Source: Charina bottae
Taxonomy: Eukaryota > Chordata > Lepidosauria > Squamata > Charinaidae
Assembly (NCBI GenBank): GCA_023362775.1
Contig: JALMGJ010000017.1
Location: 19,851,001 to 19,915,000 of the forward strand
Direction of reading: 5' to 3'
DNA: 64,000 nucleotides
The position numbers and the translations under genes were made by a program. The notes below the pieces were generated by a model, which saw nothing but the letters and a program-made list of their open reading frames with translations, made no database searches and was not told where the DNA came from. This document shows, one piece after another, positions 32,775 to 43,493 of the stretch. Position 1 is the stretch's first letter. Every line of letters starts with the position of its first letter.

Positions 32775-35700
32775 TTGTTGTTGTTTATTCGTTCAGTCGT
32801 TTCCGACTCTTCGTGACTTCATGGACCAGTCCACGCCAGAGCTTTCTGTCGGCCGTCACCATCCCCAGCTCCCCAATGGTTGAGTCCGTCGCCTCCAGAA
32901 TACCATCCATCCATCTTGCCCTTGGTCGGCCCCTCTTCCTTTTGCCTTCCACTTTTCCTAGCATCAGCTTCTTCTCCAGGGTATCCTGTCTTCTCATTAT
33001 GTGGCCAAAGTACTTCAGTTTTGCCTTTAATATTATTCCCTCAAGTGAGCAGTCTGGCTTTATTTCCTGGAGTATGGACTGGTTTGATCTTCTTGCAGTC
33101 CAAGGCACTCTCAGAATTTTCCTCCAACACCACAGTTCAAAAGCATCTATCTTCCTTCGCTCAGCCTTCCTTATGGTCCAGCTCTCGCAGCCATAGGTTA
33201 CTACAGGAAATACCATTGCTTTAACTATGCGGACCTTTGTTGTCAGTGTGATGTCTCTGCTCTTAACTATTTTATCAAGATTTGCCATTGCTCTCCTCCC
33301 AAGAAGTAGACGTCTTCTGATTTCCTGGCTGCAGTCAGCATCTGCAGTAATCTTTGCGCCTAGAAATACAAAGTCTGTCACTGCCTCCACTTTTTCTCCC
33401 TCTATTTGCCAGTCATCAATCAAGCTCGTTGCCATAATCTTGGTTTTTTTGAGGTTTAACTGCAACCCAGCTTTTGCACTTTCTTCTTTCACCTTCGTCA
33501 TAAGGCTCCTCAACTCCTCCTCGCTTTCAGCCATCAAAGTGGTATCATCTGCATATCTGAGATTGTTAATGTTTCTTCCAGCGATTTTAACTCCAGCCTT
33601 GGATTCATCAAGCCCAGCATGTCGCATGATGTGTTCTGCGTACAGGTTGAATAGGTAGGGTGAGAGTATACAACCCTGCCGTACTCCTTTCCCAATCTTA
33701 AACCAGTCCGTTGTTCCGTGCTCTGTTCTTACCGTTGCTACTTGGTCGTTATACAGATTCCTCAGGAGGCAGACAAGATGACTTGGTATCCCCATACCAC
33801 CAAGAACTTGCCACAATTTGTTATGATCCACACAGTCAAAGGCTTTAGAATAGTCAATAAAACAGAAATAGATGTTTTTCTGAAATTCCCTGGCTTTCTC
33901 CATTATCCAGCGGATATTGGCAATTTGGTCTCTAGTTCCTCTGCCTTTTCTAAACCCAGCTTGTACATCTGGCAATTCTCGCTCCATGAATTGCTGGAGT
34001 CTACCTTGCAAGATCTTGAGCATTACCTTACTGGCATGTGAAATAAGTGCCACTGTTCGATAGTTTGAACCTTCTTTAGTGCTTCCCTTTTTTGGTATGG
34101 GGATATAAGTTGATTTTTTCCAATCTGATGGCCATTCTTGTGTTTTCCAAATTTGCTGGCATATGGCATGCATCACCTTGACAGCATCATCTTGCAAGAT
34201 TTTAAACAGTTCAGCTGGGATACCATCGTCTCCTGCTGCCTTGTTATTAGCAATGCTTCTTAAGGCCCATTCAACCTCACTCTTCAGGATGTCTGGCTCT
34301 AACTCACTGACCACACCGTCAAAACTATCTCCAATATTATCATCCTTCCTATACAGATCTTCCGTATATTCTTGCCACCTTTTCTTGATCTCTTCTGCTT
34401 CTGTTAGGTCCTTACCATCTTTGTTTTTGATCATACCCATTTTTGCCTGGAATTTACCTCCGATGCTTCTAATTTTCTGGAAGAGGTCTCTTGTCCTTCC
34501 TATTCTATTGTCTTCTTCCACTTCCGCACATTGCTTGTTTAAAAATAATTCCTTATCTCTTCTGGCTAACCTCTGGAATTTTGCATTTAATTGGGCATAT
34601 CTCCCCCTATCACTGTTGCCTTTTGCTTTCCTTCTTTCTTGGGCTACTTCCAGTGTTTCAGCAGACAGCCATCTTGCCTTCTTGGTTTTCTTTTTCTTTG
34701 GGACGTTTTTTGTTGCCGCCTCCTGAACAATGTTGCGAACTTCTGTCCATAGTTCTTCTGGGACCCTATCTACTAAATCTAGTCCCTTAAATCTATTCTT
34801 CACCTCCACTGCATATTCCTTAGGAATATTAGTGAGCTCATATCTAACTGATCTGTGGGTCTTCCCTATTCTCTTTAGTCTGATTCTAAATTTTGCAATA
34901 AGAAGTTCGTGATCTGAACTACAGTCAGCTCCAGGTCTTGTTTTTACCGACTGTATAGAGGTCCGCCACCTTTGGCTGCAAAGGATGTAGTCAATCTGAT
35001 TTCGGTGTCGACCATCTGGTGAAGTCCATGTATAAAGTCGTCTTTTAGGTTGTTGGAAGAGAGTGTTTGTTATGCACAGTGAGTTGTCTTGGCAAAATTC
35101 TATCAGCCTATGTCCTGCTTCATTTTGTTCTCCCAGACCATGCTTGCCTGTAATTCCAGGTGTCGTCTGACTACCCACCTTAGCATTCCAGTCTCCTGTA
35201 ATGAAAATCACATCTCTTTTTGGTGTATTATCTAGTAGGTGCTGCAGATCCTCATAGAACTGATCTACTTCTGCTTCTTCAGCATCTGTGGTTGGGGCGT
35301 ATATTTGGATCACTGTGATGTTAAATGGCTTACCCTGAATTCGAATTGAGATCATTCTATCGTTTTTTGGATTGTATCCAAGCACTGCTTTAGCCACTTT
35401 ATTATTAATTATGAAGGCTACTCCATTTCTTCTGTGGTCCTCTTTTCCACAGTAGTAGATCTGGTGGTCATCTGATGTGAAGTGGCCCATTCCAGTCCAT
35501 TTCAGTTCACTGACACCTAAAATGTCTATATTTAATCTTGACATCTCACCAATAAGCACATCCAATTTGCCCTGGCTCATAGATCTTACATTCCAGGTTC
35601 CTATGGTGTGTTGATCTTTAGAACATCGGATTCGTCGTTCACCACCAGCACCGTCGGCCGCTAGCCGTCCTTTCGGCTTTGAGCTAGCTGCGTCATCACA

Positions 35701-35998
35701 TCTGGGGCTAGTTGAACGTATCCTCTGTTCCTCCCCAGTAGCATTTTGACCATCTTCCGACCTGGGAGTCCCATCTTCCGATGGTATACCGACATATCTT
35801 TGGCTGTACTGATCCATTTAGTTTTCATGGCAAGAATACTGGGGTGGGTTGCCATTACCTTCCCCAGGGATCGTATTTAGTCTGACCTCTCTGCCACGAC
35901 TTTCCCGTCTTGGGTGTCCCTTCACGGTTTAGCTCATGGTTTCATTGAGGTGCTCAAGCTCCAGCACCACGACAAGGTAACGATCTCCTTTGCTGGAG
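32775..35998 (-). mobile_element. Full-length RTE-BovB LINE, copy A
   Basis: A 3,224-bp element bounded by a perfect 12-bp TSD, ACACTTAGACAT, at 32763-32774 and 35999-36010. The 5' UTR (right side) is about 180 bp and the 3' end (left side) is only about 10 bp past the stop, ending in the GTTGTTG-type tail. One long ORF fills the element. Full length, an open frame and a perfect TSD together point to a recent insertion. Confidence 0.96.
32785..35817 (-). CDS. BovB ORF: apurinic-type endonuclease and reverse transcriptase
   Basis: Codes for 1,010 residues, the single polyprotein of RTE-clade LINEs, which nicks target DNA and copies element RNA onto it (target-primed reverse transcription). 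The endonuclease domain spans about residues 71-312: GTWNVRSM at 73-80, SELKW at 103-107, GDWNAKVG at 208-215 and SDHELL at 301-306, the expected catalytic blocks of APE-like nucleases. A lysine-rich linker follows (KKKKTKK near 374-380). The reverse transcriptase spans about 565-800: FIDYSKAFDCVDH at 653-665, GVRQGCILSP at 711-720 and the active-site YADD at 755-758. A C-terminal region carries CESW and a basic KRKRGRPRARW stretch. No stop or frameshift. The start matches that of copy B by alignment. Whether it is expressed cannot be seen. Confidence 0.95.
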   Translation of the reverse strand: MDQYSQRYVGIPSEDGTPRSEDGQNATGEEQRIRSTSPRCDDAASSKPKGRLAADGAGGERRIRCSKDQHTIGTWNVRSMSQGKLDVLIGEMSRLNIDILGVSELKWTGMGHFTSDDHQIYYCGKEDHRRNGVAFIINNKVAKAVLGYNPKNDRMISIRIQGKPFNITVIQIYAPTTDAEEAEVDQFYEDLQHLLDNTPKRDVIFITGDWNAKVGSQTTPGITGKHGLGEQNEAGHRLIEFCQDNSLCITNTLFQQPKRRLYTWTSPDGRHRNQIDYILCSQRWRTSIQSVKTRPGADCSSDHELLIAKFRIRLKRIGKTHRSVRYELTNIPKEYAVEVKNRFKGLDLVDRVPEELWTEVRNIVQEAATKNVPKKKKTKKARWLSAETLEVAQERRKAKGNSDRGRYAQLNAKFQRLARRDKELFLNKQCAEVEEDNRIGRTRDLFQKIRSIGGKFQAKMGMIKNKDGKDLTEAEEIKKRWQEYTEDLYRKDDNIGDSFDGVVSELEPDILKSEVEWALRSIANNKAAGDDGIPAELFKILQDDAVKVMHAICQQIWKTQEWPSDWKKSTYIPIPKKGSTKEGSNYRTVALISHASKVMLKILQGRLQQFMERELPDVQAGFRKGRGTRDQIANIRWIMEKAREFQKNIYFCFIDYSKAFDCVDHNKLWQVLGGMGIPSHLVCLLRNLYNDQVATVRTEHGTTDWFKIGKGVRQGCILSPYLFNLYAEHIMRHAGLDESKAGVKIAGRNINNLRYADDTTLMAESEEELRSLMTKVKEESAKAGLQLNLKKTKIMATSLIDDWQIEGEKVEAVTDFVFLGAKITADADCSQEIRRRLLLGRRAMANLDKIVKSRDITLTTKVRIVKAMVFPVVTYGCESWTIRKAERRKIDAFELWCWRKILRVPWTARRSNQSILQEIKPDCSLEGIILKAKLKYFGHIMRRQDTLEKKLMLGKVEGKRKRGRPRARWMDGILEATDSTIGELGMVTADRKLWRGLVHEVTKSRKRLNE

Positions 35999-36010
35999 AC
36001 ACTTAGACAT

Positions 36011-36625
36011 GGCAGGTATGAAAAGTAAGTACAAAAGAGTCCTTACGTTTATTCATTGCAGGTACAGCATTTTCAGTAGATAAATGATGTTCTATTTCTT
36101 CTTTCTGTTCCCTAAACTTAGTTAACTCTTGCCCCTCATTGCTGGCAAGAGATGTGTGTAGAAAGGGGGAAAAATCTCCTAGGCCCATCCATGGCCTAGG
36201 ATGGAGCAGCACACAGCTGTGTGCTTTGCTCTGAGTCAAAGAAAGAGAGAGAGGAAATGGGAGTGGCCACAAACAGCTTCCTCAAAAAAGCATGGAGAGC
36301 TTGCATCCTAGAGCAGCCATCCATATGCTGATGAGGCATGCTGGATTTGCCAGAATCTCCAATAGTATTCAGCTGTAACTGTCAAACTTCTGCATTATTC
36401 TGTGAAGAAAAAAAAAATCTACATTTGCTTTCACATCTCATACCAATTTCCATAAGAGTATGTGTGTGTATATATACACACAGAGAGAAAGTATTTGATT
36501 GTGGGTCTTTTGAATTTGAAATTGTTCCACAAAATTCTAAGGATGGGTTTTCGTGACCATGGGTCTCTATGCTCTCTTACATCAGAGAAATACAGCCTAA
36601 TATCCTCTAGATACCTTCCCACTGA
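36011..36625. other. No recognisable feature
   Basis: Spacer between copy A and the SINE that follows; short frames only. Confidence 0.5.
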
Positions 36626-36815
36626 TCTAGTCCCACCTTAGGCATGAAAGCCGGCTGGGTGACCTTGGGCCAGTCACTCTCTCTCAGCCCAACTCACCTC
36701 ACAGGGTTGTTGTTGTGGGGAAAATAGGAGGAGGAAGGAGTATTGGGCATGTTTGCCACCTTGATTTATTTATAAAAATAATAAAGGCAGGATAGAAAAT
36801 AAATAAAAATAAATG
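36626..36815 (+). mobile_element. MIR/CORE-type SINE, 5'-truncated
   Basis: Starts within the box-B region (GATCTAGTCCCACCTTAGGC), then AAGCCGGCTGGGTGACCTTG, GGCCAGTCACTC, CACAGGGTTGTTGTTGTGGG and a tail GGCAGGATAGAAAATAAATA. The TGACCTTGGGCCAGTCACT core parallels the mammalian MIR core. The tRNA head is missing. Confidence 0.78.
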
Positions 36816-37620
36816 AATAAAACTTGTAAATAACACCAAGTTGTTCCCCCCTGTTCTATGTATTTGGCAGCTCTGAAAGCAAAAAGTCTAAAAATTCTGA
36901 TGGGCCTCATCGTTCATCCACTTGTACTTCTAGGCCAAACCTGTCTGCATTTTGAGCAACTGCTCCTGCTGTGTCAGAGACCCTCAGATACCGTGTCTGA
37001 CACCTTCCTAGGCAAATGTTTCAGAACCCCATTTTGTTATTACAAATTTTCCCAGTTTCTTGGCAATAGTTCAGATACCTGGAATTCAGTGATACCTTGG
37101 CATGACAGAACAATGAATTCCATTGCCCCAAGAATTACCATGTAATAATTTTTAATTCAGAAATGGTGAGAGATCCAAGACTGCATTCAAGACTGCTTCT
37201 ATGTGGTCATTTTTAGGAACTAATACAGAAATACTGTATATCCTGAAAATCTCTGATCCTTTCTCTCTCTGCCACCCGTTTCTTTTAAAGGATGAACACG
37301 TGCTTGTATATGTGGGGGAGGGGAGGGGGAAGTGTAAGACTAAGTGTGACCTCACCATCTGGTGACTCCTAGCATAATAAAGATGTACTGTTTAGTGTGT
37401 TAAATAGATGGTGTGTGAGTGACAGAAAGGCACCCTGGCAATTAAGCTAGAGGCCGGAATACTATTATTTTTCTTCCATCATAGACTGGTTGTAAATTAA
37501 AAGTTCTCTTCCAAAGTCAACACAGTTGTTGTGCCAGCATAAATGACAGGAGATGCTATTCCCCTCTCCCTCAACCACCTCTTGTCTCTATATTTGAAAT
37601 GTACTCTATATTGCCCAAGA

Positions 37621-37861
37621 GAGCCGTTTTGGTCTAGTGGTTAAGGTACCAGGCTAGAAACCAGGAGGCTGTGAGTTCTAGTCCCGCCTTAGTCATGAAA
37701 ACCGGCTGGGTGACTTTGGGCCAGTCATTCTCAGCCCACAACGTCAGGCTTGGGCGACAAGCTGGTCAGTCAATTCCTGTTGCAACCAATGGATCAACAT
37801 TTGATCCAAAAAAGTGGACCCTGCACCTGTGGGAAAAATACTAGGAAGAAAAAAAACCCTC
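37621..37861 (+). mobile_element. MIR-headed SINE with different tail, perfect 12-bp TSD
   Basis: Complete tRNA-like head: TTGGTCTAGTGGTTAAGG (box A) and GAGTTCTAGTCCCGC (box B), then the CORE segment GGCTGGGTGACTTTGGGCC. After AGTCATTCTCAGCCCA it departs from the 36626 copy and ends in CTAGGAAGAAAAAAAACCCT. A 12-bp TSD, TATTGCCCAAGA, lies at 37609-37620 and 37862-37873. It is a young insertion with a tail unlike the older MIR-type copies. Confidence 0.88.
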
Positions 37862-37873
37862 TATTGCCCAAGA

Positions 37874-38985
37874 AGAATTAGATGATAGATATAAATATGC
37901 CTGCTGAGCCATTTGTGTTGCCTACAAGGCTTGCCATAATCCTCACGCTGTGTTTTCTGACTCTTAGTTCATATATGCAGAAATGCCAATAATTTGCTCA
38001 GTCTTGCATGCTATTGCACTACCTGGTGGTGTAACCAACTGAAGAGAAGAAATGGTAATTGAGGGCATTCATACAATATTGCCTGGGGATGAAGATCATT
38101 AGAGGAACATGGTTTTTGCCAAATAGACAATGGAGGGGCAAGCTCCAAGAACATCAAATGAACAATTCAACATGGTCACTATCCTAATCAAGAACAAGGT
38201 CAAGAACCCTGCAAGTAGGTTTTCCTTTGAATCTGTCCTTCTCAGTTACAGCTAAATTTCTAATTTATTTTCTATTGATGGATATCAAGCAAGCCTGATG
38301 TCAGCACTTAGCATGCTCAAGCACTGTAATTTCTGCCCCAGACAATCTCCCTTCCCCATGCTCCAATCTTTATTGGTTAGCTAGATGTGAGCAATGGCAC
38401 TTTAATCTCCCCTAATGTCCCCAAGGGATATTTTTTTTTGCATTGCAGCCTCAAGCTGCTTGATATCCATGCATAAACTGGCTAGAAAGGAAGCCAATTT
38501 AAGAAATCCTTTTCTGGATTTCAATCCTGTCCTCTGTTTTGGCCATGGAGATGTCCTGATGTTCTTTCCTGACTGTGCTGATCATAGCCCCTGACTGGTG
38601 GATATCCCTGCTTCTTCATCCCTTCTTCCCATGCCAGGAAAGCAAGCACTGATTAATTTCTTTTCCAAAGGCAGGTCTTTGAGAACACGTGGCTTCCACT
38701 GATAGACATTTTGTATGATCCCCACTCCACTATCTTTGCTGCTTCTTACTTAGGGATTGGGAGTAATCTTGCTTTTCTTCCTCGCTGTTATTGGAAGGTT
38801 CTTTAAATGTAAAAGTATGTTATAATTGATTGTTAGTAGCCCGTAGGTTAACTTTATTGATTCTATTTACTTTATCCTTCTGTGACAGGCAACCATACAA
38901 AGGTTCAGCAGCCTCTTGAATTTCGTACATATATTCCTCCCACGGCATTGACTGGAAAGAACTAAGCAGATTATGTTCAAATGTA
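37874..38985. other. No clear feature; possibly continuation of the decayed retroelement to the right
   Basis: Minus-strand reading shows short open stretches but no reverse-transcriptase motif. I could not find an ORF2 for the ORF1-like pseudogene at 39003-42137. Confidence 0.4.
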
Positions 38986-39002
38986 CCCAAGCGAGGCTCC
39001 CT

Positions 39003-39898
39003 TCAATTGCTAGAGTAACCAGGTGGGTATTGCTCCAACAAGGTCATAGATGAAGTAGAGGAGCCCTGATGGCTTCCCGTATCTGTCACTCCAAGCTGTG
39101 GTGAGTGATTCTGGCTAACATTCAAAGTTGGAACTTTTCTGTTAGCTTGAAATAATGACTTAATATTTTCTTCTTTAAATACACATGTGGGGCAGATATC
39201 AAAGGTTGCCAGAAAGGCACTCATCTTCTGGAACATAGATGGAATTGTTGTATGTCCAAATATTAGCAGAACCCTTTTTTCACCTTCCCAGCTAGGCAGC
39301 CACTGTATTTCCTTAAGATCAATTGAGTATACTCTACAATGCAGGAGCTGGCTTAAGGAGTGCACAATGGAACCCTTGGATGACCATCTCCCCCTGTTAA
39401 CCCTGTTACAAAGAATATTTAATATAATTTGATTTGATTGATAAATATAACAATTCCTCCTGTTTTCTTCAGGAGTATGTTGACTTCTGCTCATGGTGTT
39501 CAGGGCTTGTTTGTTAGCAGTTTGTGTTTGGGATTTTTATCTTTTTGGGGAGGGTTCAAATCTTCACTATGGGGCTTGCCCAAGCTATTAAATACATCTT
39601 TCAGATCATCCACTTTCTTGCTGATTATTGCCATCTGCTCAAATATTGCTACCACCGTTTCAGCAGTCAAAAGGCATTGCCTAACAACAAAGTCTTTTAC
39701 AGAGTTCTTATATTTTGGGTAATTTTGTCTCTTTTGGAATATTTTGTCTAGCTCTGCAGTTTGCTCCTTTTAGAACACAGAGCCTGGAGGAGGGGTCGAT
39801 GATTCACACCATGAATCATCATCCCCAAAATATTCTTGATTTAGGGAGGGGGAAGGAGAATACAAATCATCATGTGAGTCAGGGAGGGAGAGAGATCC
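39003..39898 (-). pseudogene. Retroelement ORF1-like pseudogene, downstream part
   Basis: Minus-strand continuation of the frame that begins at 42137. Just left of the Penelope insertion it reads SLSLPDSHDDLYSPSPSLN, meets one stop, and continues in frame through FQKRQNYPKYKNS and a coiled-coil-like stretch, TVVAIFEQMAIISKKVDDLK, then PPQKDKNPKHK. After a shift comes a 163-codon open frame (39003-39494) containing EKRVLLIFGHTTIPSMFQKM. An N-terminal basic, coiled-coil protein of this kind resembles a LINE ORF1 or a gag-type protein, but I cannot name the family. It is broken by a stop, a shift and the insertion. Confidence 0.5.
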
Positions 39899-40125
39899 TT
39901 GTTGTAATACCTCGATGAAGGTTCTCAGTCATCCAGGTGGAACAGTCTGTGGCTTGAATCATGTCAACTGGATTTCTATTTTCTCAGTAGAAACGTTTCA
40001 CTCCTTATCCAAGGAGCTTCTTCAGTCTGAGTAAAGTTAGTAAGGGAATCTTTAAATATGTTTCTAGGGTGGCTGTGTGACCTTGCACCTGGGGCTAGGT
40101 CATGGTTATTTTGAGATGTTTATTT

Positions 40126-41375
40126 CTAAGTCCCTTTATCATCTAAAGGAGGATCGTTAAGATTACCCTGCTGCTGTTGAGCTTGCGAAATGGTCTTAAT
40201 CTTCCTAGGCACAGAAGACAAAGCAGGAAGGAAGATAGGGGAAAGGTTGTGCCTGAGGCCCCCACCTCTATTCAAGGAAGGATTTTCCAAGTTGGCATAA
40301 ATGGATTCCTTGACCCTTCTCTCAAACCACCTATCTTCTCTGTCTAAAATGTGAACATTAATGTCCTCAAATGAATGTCCTTTTTCCTTTAGATGAAGAT
40401 AAACTGCTGACTCTGGTCCTGTGGTGTTACTTCTCCTGTATTGGGCCATCCTCCTGTACAAAGGTTGTTTGGTTTCTCCAATGTAGAGTTCAGAGCACTC
40501 CTCACTGCACTGGATTGCATACACTACATTGCTTTCCTTGTGTTTTGGAGTTTGATCTTTGGGGTGTACAAGCCTCTGTCTCAGTATGTTGGTGGGTTTG
40601 AAATATACAGGTATGTGGTGTTTGCCAAATATCCGTTTTATCTTTTCAGACACGCCAGCCATATAAGGAATGACCAGGTTCTTCCGTTTACTCTGAGTCT
40701 CAGCCCTATCTGTCACTGTTTTAGGTCTGGTAGACTTAGATTTAGTGAAGGCCCAATTTGGATATCCACAGGCCTTCAGAGCTGTTCTCAGGTGCTGCTT
40801 TTCATTCTTTTTGGAATCCATGGAGGTGGGGATGGTTTCTGCTCTGTGTGATAATGTCCTGATGACTCCTAGTTTGTGCTGCAGTGGATGGTGGGAGTCA
40901 AACATCAGGTATTGATCTGTGTGTGTGGGTTTCCTGTAGATCCCTATTTCTAGCTTGCCACTGGTCCCAATGAGGACTTCACAGTCTAGGAATGCCAGTC
41001 TGTTGTCCTTGGTGTCTTCTCTGGTGAACCTAATGTTGGCATCTATAGTGTTTATATGGTCCATGAAGGCCTGTACTTCCTGGGCCTTGATTTTGACCCA
41101 TGTGTCATCCACATACCTAAACCAGTGGGTGGGCACCGTTCCCTGGAAAGTGTTGAGTGCTTTCTTCTCCACTTCTTCCATGTATAAATTGGCCACAATG
41201 GGTGACACAGGAGAACCCATGGCACAGCCGTGTTTTTGTCTGTAAAAGTCACCTCTGTATGAGAAATAAGTGGTGTTAAGACACAGGTCCAGAAGATGGC
41301 AGATCTGGTTTGGGTTGAGATGGTTTCTCCTTTCAAGGGTGCTGTCCTCTTCTAGTCTTCTAGCTGTCAGGAAGA
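40126..41375 (-). pseudogene. Penelope-like reverse transcriptase with GIY-YIG endonuclease, N-truncated
   Basis: Minus-strand frame open to 41538. Its first 55 or so codons are antisense of the right arm and not real coding, so the genuine part begins near 41375. In the 470-residue numbering: CAMGSPVSPIVANLYMEE at 105-122, the catalytic RYVDDT at 141-146, FLDCEV at 183-188, YRKPTHTDQY at 201-210. A linker follows, then a GIY-YIG-type nuclease with NVVYAIQC at 337-344 and ELYIGET at 350-356, and a conserved HILDRE at 396-401. A C-terminal NRGGGLRHNLSP follows at 423-434. The order RT then GIY-YIG is diagnostic of Penelope-like elements. The upstream reverse-transcriptase fingers are missing, so it is unlikely to function. 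Confidence 0.9.
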
Positions 41376-41378
41376 GAT

Positions 41379-41783
41379 ATATTTCAAACCCACCAACACA
41401 CTGAGACAGAGGCTTGTACACTCTACATTGGAGAAACCAAACAACCTTTGTACAGGAGGATGGCCCAACACAGGAGAAGTAACACCACAGGACCAGAGTC
41501 AGCAGTTTATCTTCATCTAAAGGAAAAAGGACACTCATTTGAGGACATTAATGTTCACATTTTAGACAGAGAAGATAGGTGGTTTGAGAGAGGGGTCAAG
41601 GAATCCATTTATGCCAACTTGGAAAATCCTTCCTTGAATAGAGGTGGGGGCCTCAGGCACAACCTTTCCCCTATCTTCCTTCCTGCTTTGTCTTCTGTGC
41701 CTAGGAAGATTAAGACCATTTCGCAAGCTCAACAGCAGCAGGGTAATCTTAACGATCCTCCTTTAGATGATAAAGGGACTTAG
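41379..41783 (+). pseudogene. Inverted copy of the Penelope C-terminal region
   Basis: Plus-strand 111-codon frame (41448-41783) repeats the main copy's C-terminus with a few substitutions, for example AQHRRSN for AQYRRSN and FERGVK for FERRVK. The preceding part of the nuclease domain is lost through the 76-bp gap near 41428. It has no start of its own and is a by-product of the element's inverted structure. Confidence 0.88.
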
Positions 41784-41976
41784 AAATAAACATCTCAAAA
41801 TAACCATGACCTAGCCCCAGGTGCAAGGTCACACAGCCACCCTAGAAACATATTTAAGGATTCCCTTACTAACTTTACTCAGACTGAAGAAGCTCCTTGG
41901 ATAAGGAGTGAAACGTTTCTACTGAGAAAATAGAAATCCAGTTGACATGATTCAAGCCACAGATTGTTGTAATACC

Positions 41977-42137
41977 ATTTGTCTGCTATCAGACTTCCAA
42001 GCATTTGAGTCACTTATTTCATTTGGATTACTCACTTGCTGCTTTGCCAGAAGCAGCTTGTCGATCTTCAGTTGTTTAGATGCTTTGAGACGTTTTGGAG
42101 AGCCGGGGCTAATCCTGGTTCTCTTTTTTCTTCTCAT
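41977..42137 (-). pseudogene. Retroelement ORF1-like pseudogene, N-terminal part
   Basis: Begins MRRKKRTRISPGSPKRLKAS, a strongly basic N-terminus, and runs to the Penelope TSD. Taking the duplication into account, the frame resumes without a shift on the far side at 39898. No family name can be given with confidence. Confidence 0.55.
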
Positions 42138-43490
42138 GCTGTGGAGCTATTAGAAGCTATTAACATTCCAGTTTTTTTTTAAGCTCAGCTTTTCATCTGT
42201 TAAAAAAATAAAAAAATAAAATAAAATCCCAGCTGTTCATATTCTACTGGCAAACTACTTAAACAAACAAACAAAAAAGTTTAGCATTTCACTAGTCCAG
42301 TGGTCCAGGATGAAATGGCTATGGAGAGCAATTGTCAATGAGCAGAGGGGAGGGGCATTCCTGCCATAGCACATGGTAGCCAAGAGGACTGAGAGGGTTT
42401 GTCTACAATGAAGATGAAGCACAGTAGGCAAAGTAAGAGAGCATTGCTCGAGCCAGCGCAAGTTGGAAAACACTACTTTTGAGGTGTAACAGGAAAAGGG
42501 TGGACACTGGCTTTCCAGTAGACTGGAGATGAATAAAAGACAACTCCAGATGGTTATTTTTCCATACTCATGCATGGGGAAGCCCTTATAGACAATTTAA
42601 AATGGCAGTACCAAGGGGAAGGTCTTAGGACAGCCTTCCCCAGCTTGGCACTCTCCAAATGTGTTGGGAGTACAACTGCTGGAATTCTGCACACAGAGAT
42701 CAAATTGACTTCTATACTGTAGGTGTGGTCCTAGCACATCTAAGCACCAGGTGGTTAGTGGTATCATTTTTGATTCTCAAAGTGCTGTCAATATAGTGCG
42801 ATGAGTGTGGTTGATAAGAAAGGTTGGTGACTATAACAATGCCCTCACTGAGAGGTTCCATTAGCAATGAAGGTTGGTGAGGTGCAGGAGAGGAGATGTT
42901 AAATGCTGGTAGGCCCACTGAGGACAGCTTGCCCATAGCCCACCAAAATGTATATGTCATACCTGAAAAAGGAAAGCACGGAAGAAAACGGTTAAATCTC
43001 CCTCCCCTTATGCTACTATCCTCATCAAATTCTTTACTAACTGACTCCCCCTGGCTTGGATAGAAGATTAAGCATATTTCAGTCACATATAAAATATAAC
43101 CATGGGTTATTTCAATTTTTCTTCTTTTTTCTATTGTTCATCAATATTATTGATTTAAAATGCACTGTAAATGTTGAAATGAATAGAAATATAGCTCCAT
43201 TATATATTTAAAAATGGAAATGGGATTGATTGAGGAGAGGGGGCAAATGCATGGTAGCTTATGAAGCTTCCATCAGCGGAAAAATCTCTCAGATACTCTG
43301 CACTCATCTCAGAAAGATAGAAACCCAGGTGAGTACCAAGTGCCTGTTGAAAATCCCCTCCTATCAAGGGAAGGAGGCTCAGAGGTGGCATTCTCTGTGG
43401 TGGCTCCTCTTCTTTTGGACAGCCTACCATCTTCCTCTGAAATGAGTGTGAACTCTACTCTTACGGACTTTTGGTGACTGGTTTGCTTTA
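42138..43490. other. No gene; hAT MITE fragment near 42628-42690
   Basis: The block CAGCCTTCCCCAGCTTGGCA followed by AAATGTGTTGGGAGTACAAC is a half-copy of the hAT MITE family seen at 32218 and, inverted, near 54722. The rest holds nothing I recognise. Confidence 0.4.
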
Positions 43491-43493
43491 CAT

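Larger units (their letters stand above)
39912..41963 (-). mobile_element. Penelope-like element with inverted partial copy, 13-bp TSD
   Basis: Flanked by TTGTTGTAATACC at 39899-39911 and 41964-41976. The left arm (39912 to about 40608) and right arm (about 41371-41963) are inverted copies of the 3' half of the element, converging on a central reverse-transcriptase segment about 760 bp long. Inverted partial duplication and variable-length TSDs are established features of Penelope-like elements. The right arm lacks about 76 bp present in the left arm, covering the start of the GIY-YIG domain. The left arm has about 40 extra terminal bases (TCGATGAAGGTTCTCAG). The element is 5'-truncated in the reverse transcriptase. 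Confidence 0.9.

Noticed and set aside
41052..41336. 94-codon minus-strand frame next to the Penelope RT
   Set aside because: A shifted-frame shadow of the reverse transcriptase.
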